The notes beneath the pieces are model-generated. The model did no database searches. It saw only the letters and a list, made by a program, of their open reading frames with translations, and was not told the origin of the DNA. Both the position numbers and the translations under genes were made by a program. A stretch of 64,000 nucleotides of DNA from Methanobrevibacter oralis. GTDB taxonomy: Archaea > Methanobacteriota > Methanobacteria > Methanobacteriales > Methanobacteriaceae. Below, piece by piece: positions 59,733-64,000 of the stretch. How positions within the stretch are numbered: position 1 is the stretch's first letter; every line of letters begins with the position of its first letter. The stretch lies in assembly GCF_001639275.1 (NCBI RefSeq), contig NZ_LWMU01000048.1:62001-126000 (forward strand), read 5' to 3'.

Positions 59733-60224
59733 ATGAAAAAAATAATAACCCCCATTAAAGATAAAGACCTTCTAAAACTTAATGTTGGAGACCAAATTAG
59801 TATCTCTGGAATTATATACACTGGTCGTGATGCAGCATTACCACAACTAGTTAAATTAATAAAAAACAATTCACTTGATTTTAATCTCAAAGGTGCAGCT
59901 ATAATGCATACTGCTGTTAGTGATGCCGGAGTTGCCCCAACAACAAGTAATAAAGAAGAAATTGAATCTACAATCCCATTTTTAAGTGAAAATGGAGTTA
60001 AAATTCACATTGGAAAAGGAAAGTTAAGTGAAAATACAGTAAAATCTTTAGAAAAAAACAATTCAATATTTATAATAACACCTCCTGTTGCAGCATTATT
60101 AAACAGTAAAGTACTTAAAAAAGAATGTGTTGCATTTGAAAAAGAAGGCATTGAAGCCATGTATAAATTAAAAGTGGAAAATATTCCTGGAATAGTAGCT
60201 ATTCACAAAGGAAAAAGTATTTAA
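59733..60224 (+). CDS. fumB: Fumarate hydratase, class I, beta subunit
   Basis: 163 residues, C-terminal swivel domain of two-subunit class I fumarases (also tartrate dehydratase beta). LNVGDQISISGIIYTGRDAA is the typical start, and GAAIMHTAVSDAG-like central motif carries the catalytic residues. The [4Fe-4S] alpha subunit gene is not in this window. Divergent from korD across 115 bases, with the kor operon completing fumarate to 2-oxoglutarate. SD AGGATAAC. Confidence 0.9.
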   Translation: MKKIITPIKDKDLLKLNVGDQISISGIIYTGRDAALPQLVKLIKNNSLDFNLKGAAIMHTAVSDAGVAPTTSNKEEIESTIPFLSENGVKIHIGKGKLSENTVKSLEKNNSIFIITPPVAALLNSKVLKKECVAFEKEGIEAMYKLKVENIPGIVAIHKGKSI

Positions 60225-60233
60225 GAAGAAGAA

Positions 60234-60968
60234 TTATTCTTCCTCTTCATCTTCTTCGTTTTCTTGAGCTTCTTCAAACTCATCAATGAAATTAACCTTT
60301 GTAATCTCTTCAATATTTTCCCATATGTCTTTAGCTATTTTAAATCTAGCAAAAGTAATATCCATATAAGATTTTTGATCGAATTTAGCCATTTCGTCTA
60401 ATTTTATGTTTACAACATCATCTTCAATATTAATTTGAGTTTTATCTAAATCAACATTAGGATTTGAGTAGTGTAACTCAATCATGCTTTTAATTTTTTC
60501 TTCAACATCATCAATGATTTCAGTTACTTCAACATCATAAATTAAGTCTTTTCCAGCTAATTCGTGGTTGAAATCTACTTTTACTCTTCCACCATTAACA
60601 GTTAAAATTTTACCAGTAGACCCATTAGAAGAAATTTTCATTCCTGGAACTGGATTCATACCTTGTTTTTTAAATTCTTTCATAGGTACAAGTTGGACTA
60701 ATTTAGAGTCACGAGGACCAAAAGCATCAGCAGCTTCAACTTCAACATGTTTAGTGTCACCAGCTTCTAATCCTTTAATAGATTCTTCAATAGCAGGTAA
60801 TAAATGATTTCCCCCTACAACAATTGGAATTGGTTTGTAAGTTTTATTTTCTTCAAAAATTCCAGCTTCTTGAGCAATTTCATCATAAGTAGTATCAAAC
60901 ACATCATCAGTTTCTTTAACTTTTCCAGTAAAATTTACTCTAACAAAATCTCCATCATTAATTGCCAT
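60234..60968 (-). CDS. SlyD-like FKBP-type peptidyl-prolyl isomerase
   Basis: 244 residues. FKBP domain with inserted IF domain: [19 protein letters not shown] at the start, [20 protein letters not shown] near 50-70, and [17 protein letters not shown]. The C-terminal 90 residues are an extra conserved archaeal domain that ends in a highly acidic tail ([13 protein letters not shown]). Chaperone/PPIase of the cytoplasm. SD AAGGAGCG. Stop lies ten bases from the convergent fumB. Confidence 0.92.
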   Translation of the reverse strand: MAINDGDFVRVNFTGKVKETDDVFDTTYDEIAQEAGIFEENKTYKPIPIVVGGNHLLPAIEESIKGLEAGDTKHVEVEAADAFGPRDSKLVQLVPMKEFKKQGMNPVPGMKISSNGSTGKILTVNGGRVKVDFNHELAGKDLIYDVEVTEIIDDVEEKIKSMIELHYSNPNVDLDKTQINIEDDVVNIKLDEMAKFDQKSYMDITFARFKIAKDIWENIEEITKVNFIDEFEEAQENEEDEEEE

Positions 60969-61119
60969 AAATAATTACGCTCCTTAATTTTGATAAAAAA
61001 TATATATTAATAATATAACAAACAATATTTCTATAGTAGATTACATATAAATGTTTGTTTTAGTACTTTGCAATTGCTCTTACCTAAACAATTTTAATAA
61101 TTTAAAACAAAATAAAGTC

Positions 61120-62214
61120 ATGCAGAGAAAAGGAGTTGTCAACCTACCATTACACACAGGTCATCCACCAAAATGGTTATTTACACGAATGGTTGACCTA
61201 TCGAAAGCAATAGCTTCAGTTATAATTGAGGAATATAGCTTAAATGAATTCATAAATAGACTATCTAATCCATTTTGGTTTCAAGCTTTTTCTTGTGTTT
61301 TAGGATTTGACTGGCATTCCTCTGGAACAACCACCACAACATTAGGAGCTCTAAAAATTTCATTAAGTCCTGAAGAACATGGAATATACCTAAGTGGTGG
61401 AAAAGGTGCTAAATCTAGAAAAACACCAGAAGGTATAAAACATGCAGGAGAAATGTTTAACTTAAAAACAAAAACTACAGAAAAATTAATAAAAACTAGT
61501 AAATTATCAGCAAAAATAGATAATTCATGTATACAGGATGGATTCATATTATACCAACACAATTTCTTTATAACAGAAACCGGAAATTGGGCAGTAATTC
61601 AACAAGGGCTAAATACAGAAAATAAATATGCTAGAAGATATCATTGGATGGGTGAAAATGTTGATAAATTATTAGAAAATCCCCACAGTGGAATTTCCTG
61701 TGATTTAAAAAATCCACATACATTAAACATGACTGATAAAGAAAGTAAAGAAGCTCAAAAGATTAGTGTTGATTTGATTAATGATAATCCTAATCATTTA
61801 AGACAATATTTCAAAAGAAAAAATAATCAAATGCTTTTAGAGGATTTTATAATGCCAGAACATCATCCTATTTTAGATACGGATTTAAGTGATGAAGAAT
61901 TTGAAGTTTTAAAAAAAGCATATGAAATTCAAGTAGAAAACTATGAAGAATTAATTTTACTTAAAGGAATTGGTCCTAAAAAAATAAGAGCACTAGCTTT
62001 AATTTCAGATTTAGTATATGGTGAACCAGCTAGTTGGAGAGATCCTGTAAAATATAGTTTTACACATGGAGGAAAAGATGGATTTCCATATCCAGTTGAT
62101 AGAGAAGTATATGATAACTCAATATCTACAATGAAAGATGCTATTGAACAAGCAAAAATAAAAAAAGATGATAAATTAAAAGCCATTAAAAGATTAGATG
62201 ACTTTATATCCTAA
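61120..62214 (+). CDS. DUF763 family protein
   Basis: 364 residues, archaeal/thermophile family of unknown function. RKGVVNLPLHTGHPPKWLF and GFDWHSSGTTTTTLGALK are hallmarks; a helix-hairpin-helix-like LLKGIGPKKIRALALIS in the C-terminal region suggests nucleic-acid contact. Start at ATG 61120; a longer frame (from 61051) adds an unlikely N-terminus. The 3' end overlaps the convergent trm56 by four bases. Confidence 0.82.
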   Translation: MQRKGVVNLPLHTGHPPKWLFTRMVDLSKAIASVIIEEYSLNEFINRLSNPFWFQAFSCVLGFDWHSSGTTTTTLGALKISLSPEEHGIYLSGGKGAKSRKTPEGIKHAGEMFNLKTKTTEKLIKTSKLSAKIDNSCIQDGFILYQHNFFITETGNWAVIQQGLNTENKYARRYHWMGENVDKLLENPHSGISCDLKNPHTLNMTDKESKEAQKISVDLINDNPNHLRQYFKRKNNQMLLEDFIMPEHHPILDTDLSDEEFEVLKKAYEIQVENYEELILLKGIGPKKIRALALISDLVYGEPASWRDPVKYSFTHGGKDGFPYPVDREVYDNSISTMKDAIEQAKIKKDDKLKAIKRLDDFIS

Positions 62215-62750
62215 CGATTTTCATTATAGACATTTACATTTTTACCATTAACTGTTGGAATTACTTCAAAAACTGGATTTTCAAATTTTAATTCAAATTC
62301 AGAGCCATCCATTAATAAATGTTGGAATACTGCTAAAGATGAAACTTCCGAATGAGGTTGAGTAGTTACAGACACGTTCCAATCTGCACTTTTATAAACA
62401 TTACTTGGAACTTTAGAACCTCCAACAATAATCAAAATATCAGAATTACTATTTTTTACCTCATCTGCAATTTCATGAGCTTGTGAACCATACATTGTTA
62501 AGTGAACTACTTTTCCACCATCATCCTTCCATTTATTAATAACACCCATTGTACTATCAGCATATTCAACTTCAAAATACCCACCCCATCTAGAAGCAGT
62601 GTCTCTTACATTTTCCATGAGTTTATTATCACGTTCTCCTGCAAGATAAATTTTACTAGCTCCAAATGCACGGGCCGTAAGACACACATGAGTCGTAATA
62701 CGTGTATCCCTTTTTAATCTATGATCAAGTCTTAAAACATTAACCTTCAT
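62211..62750 (-). CDS. trm56: tRNA (cytidine(56)-2'-O)-methyltransferase
   Basis: 179 residues, archaeal SPOUT enzyme that methylates C56 in the T-loop of tRNAs. VLRLDHRLKRDTRITTHV at the start, and the SAM-knot region with LTMYGSQ and VGGSKVPSNVY near residue 110-120, are diagnostic. It precedes cobS on the same strand (22 bases), but a functional link is not expected. Confidence 0.93.
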   Translation of the reverse strand: MKVNVLRLDHRLKRDTRITTHVCLTARAFGASKIYLAGERDNKLMENVRDTASRWGGYFEVEYADSTMGVINKWKDDGGKVVHLTMYGSQAHEIADEVKNSNSDILIIVGGSKVPSNVYKSADWNVSVTTQPHSEVSSLAVFQHLLMDGSEFELKFENPVFEVIPTVNGKNVNVYNENR

Positions 62751-62771
62751 TTTATCATTAATTATTATTGA

Positions 62772-63554
62772 CTATAAAAAATATAAACTTATTGACATGA
62801 ATAATAATGCCATTAAACGTCCAACTTCATTAGACATTCCAAGTACATCACCATTAGCATGGACAAAATTTTTTTTAGCAATGACAGCTATTAAAAATCC
62901 AGAAAGTATAGATCCAACAACCCCTGCTAGACCAACAAAACCACCAAGCATAAAAGCGATTATTGCAACAAATATTGTAGAAACTATATAATTGATTTTA
63001 TTAGTTGCCAATATAAAATAGCTTCCAATTCCTGGAATTAAAGGTTTAGACATTAAAGCTGTTGTTAAAAGTGAAGTTTTAGAAAGCATTTCACAAATAA
63101 TAACCCCATAAATAAAATGATAATCTAAAATATTAAATATTCCTGCTATTGTTAAACTAGCCACTAAAAATAATGTTGCAACTCCCCCAGCACCAACAGA
63201 AGAATCTTTCATTACACTAATCTTTTTATAAGGACTTCCATGAACCATGACCCCATCAGCCATGTCCATTACTCCATCTAAATGATTATATCCAGTAATA
63301 ATCATGAAAAAACAATAAACAATAACCGCTGAGAAAAATGTATTTAAATGTAGGATATCAAGGCAAAGAAAAGCACAAATAGCTGCTAAAATACCGACTA
63401 CCAAATGGATAAATGGCCAAAACCAAGTTAATCTAGTCATATATTCAATAGATGTAAATACATTAACTGGCAATATTGTTGAAAATGTTACGAGTCCCCA
63501 AATAGATTTAGTAGCTGAAAACTCTTCATCTTGAAAATAATTATCTTCTTCCAT
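62772..63554 (-). CDS. cobS: Cobalamin 5'-phosphate synthase
   Basis: 260 residues, integral membrane enzyme with about six helices that joins adenosylcobinamide-GDP and alpha-ribazole(-5'-phosphate). FFMIITGYNHLDGVMDMADGVM and GSPYKKISVMKDSSVGAGG form the DxxAD-type catalytic motif region. ATG 63554 with SD GAGGAG. cobZ ends two bases upstream, so they are coupled. Confidence 0.93.
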   Translation of the reverse strand: MEEDNYFQDEEFSATKSIWGLVTFSTILPVNVFTSIEYMTRLTWFWPFIHLVVGILAAICAFLCLDILHLNTFFSAVIVYCFFMIITGYNHLDGVMDMADGVMVHGSPYKKISVMKDSSVGAGGVATLFLVASLTIAGIFNILDYHFIYGVIICEMLSKTSLLTTALMSKPLIPGIGSYFILATNKINYIVSTIFVAIIAFMLGGFVGLAGVVGSILSGFLIAVIAKKNFVHANGDVLGMSNEVGRLMALLFMSISLYFL

Positions 63555-63556
63555 GT

Positions 63557-64000
63557 TTACTCCTCAAATATTTTTGACATGCATCCTGCTATTAGTCCTG
63601 CGAAAATATCATCTAACATCGGTGGAAGACCATGAATAATTCCTGGTTTTGCTTCATCGTATCTTTTAAAGTTAAAAGTTGCTTTAGTTCCAGCAATCTG
63701 ATTAGAAATAGCTAAACCTAAGACTTCATCAGTATACAAATAAGCTGGATCATCACTTATATCAACTTCCCTTATTCTCCCACCAGTTAAATCTTGTTCA
63801 GTCCTCATTGCAGCAACTAAAAGAGCAATAACGTTAATATCTGTTAAGGATTTAAGAATTTGAGCTTCAAGTTTTTCTCTTATCTCCCCCGTAGCTTCAA
63901 CGCCAGCTATTAATTCTAATCCAGCATCAACTAAATCTCCAATTAAAATCCCCTCTGAGACAAAATAATCTAAGATTCCAAAGTTGAGTTTTAATTTTTT
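63557..64000 (-). CDS. cobZ: Alpha-ribazole phosphatase CobZ (PgpA-like), 3' part
   Basis: The 5' end lies beyond base 64000; the frame is open to the edge, giving about 147 residues, including [19 protein letters not shown] and [16 protein letters not shown]. The terminal [20 protein letters not shown] is the PgpA-type HDxxAG/D-D segment. PgpA-like proteins were shown to be non-orthologous CobZ phosphatases in Methanosarcina, and location immediately before cobS strongly supports CobZ over a phosphatidylglycerophosphatase role. Confidence 0.85.
   Translation of the reverse strand, partial: KKLKLNFGILDYFVSEGILIGDLVDAGLELIAGVEATGEIREKLEAQILKSLTDINVIALLVAAMRTEQDLTGGRIREVDISDDPAYLYTDEVLGLAISNQIAGTKATFNFKRYDEAKPGIIHGLPPMLDDIFAGLIAGCMSKIFEE

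Overview
The window is AT-rich archaeal DNA (roughly 30% GC by eye) from a methanogen of the order Methanobacteriales, most likely Methanobrevibacter or a close relative. The evidence is archaeal information-processing genes (aRF1, EF-1 alpha, EF-2, aIF5A, Trm56, Taw1), RNA polymerase with both large subunits split (B''/B' and A'/A''), a coenzyme F430 synthetase (CfbE), late cobalamin genes, a 2-oxoglutarate:ferredoxin oxidoreductase operon for a partial reductive TCA cycle, TATA-box promoters, and Shine-Dalgarno sites of the GGAGG/GGTGAT type with frequent TTG and GTG starts.

Layout. 1-3.1 kb: the 3' part of tldD, an AMMECR1 protein, a NOG1-type GTPase and a small heat-shock protein. 3.2-9.8 kb (minus strand): a SIS-domain sugar isomerase, adenine deaminase, an archaeal ornithine cyclodeaminase-type protein, an LCM-family methyltransferase, agmatinase and aIF5A. 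10.4-16.7 kb (plus strand): pyruvoyl arginine decarboxylase, an NADP phosphatase/NAD kinase fusion, CfbE, HemC, a Gfo/Idh/MocA dehydrogenase and a GfcR-like PRTase regulator. 16.7-20.2 kb: a TetR repressor and YhgE/Pip membrane protein operon flanked by two small unknown proteins. 20.2-26 kb: a decay-prone stretch with a nitroreductase remnant, a LarC-C-terminal-like protein paired with an unrecognised 595-aa protein, a multiply frameshifted gene, tRNA dihydrouridine synthase and a broken AAA ATPase. 26-35 kb: glutamate dehydrogenase, aRF1, a protein with an internal duplication, a zinc-ribbon membrane protein, a GNAT acetyltransferase, a UPF0146 protein, a Ca2+-type P-ATPase and CobK. 35-50 kb: one large translation/transcription block on the minus strand, tRNA(Thr, Pro, Tyr, Asp, Lys)-rpoH-rpoB''-B'-A'-A''-L30e-NusA-S12-S7-EF2-EF1A-S10-tRNA(Ser). 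50-64 kb: ThiM/ThiE, PGK, TPI, Taw1, a flavoprotein, SucC and KorCBAD with a divergent fumarase beta subunit, a SlyD-like PPIase, DUF763, Trm56, CobS and CobZ.

How the genes fit together. PdaD (arginine to agmatine), agmatinase (agmatine to putrescine) and aIF5A (the hypusinated protein) sit within 2.5 kb and probably form a polyamine/hypusine locus. HemC and CfbE serve tetrapyrrole and F430 synthesis, and CobK, CobS and CobZ serve corrinoid synthesis. KorABCD, SucC and fumarase beta run the reductive branch from oxaloacetate to 2-oxoglutarate, which GdhA converts to glutamate.

I found no CRISPR array, prophage, transposon or defence island. The least explained parts are the LarC-like/595-aa pair, a row of perfect or near-perfect palindromes on predicted transcription start sites (methyltransferase, aIF5A, tetR, gdhA, tuf; hemC on its TATA box), and three decayed genes clustered between 20 and 26 kb.
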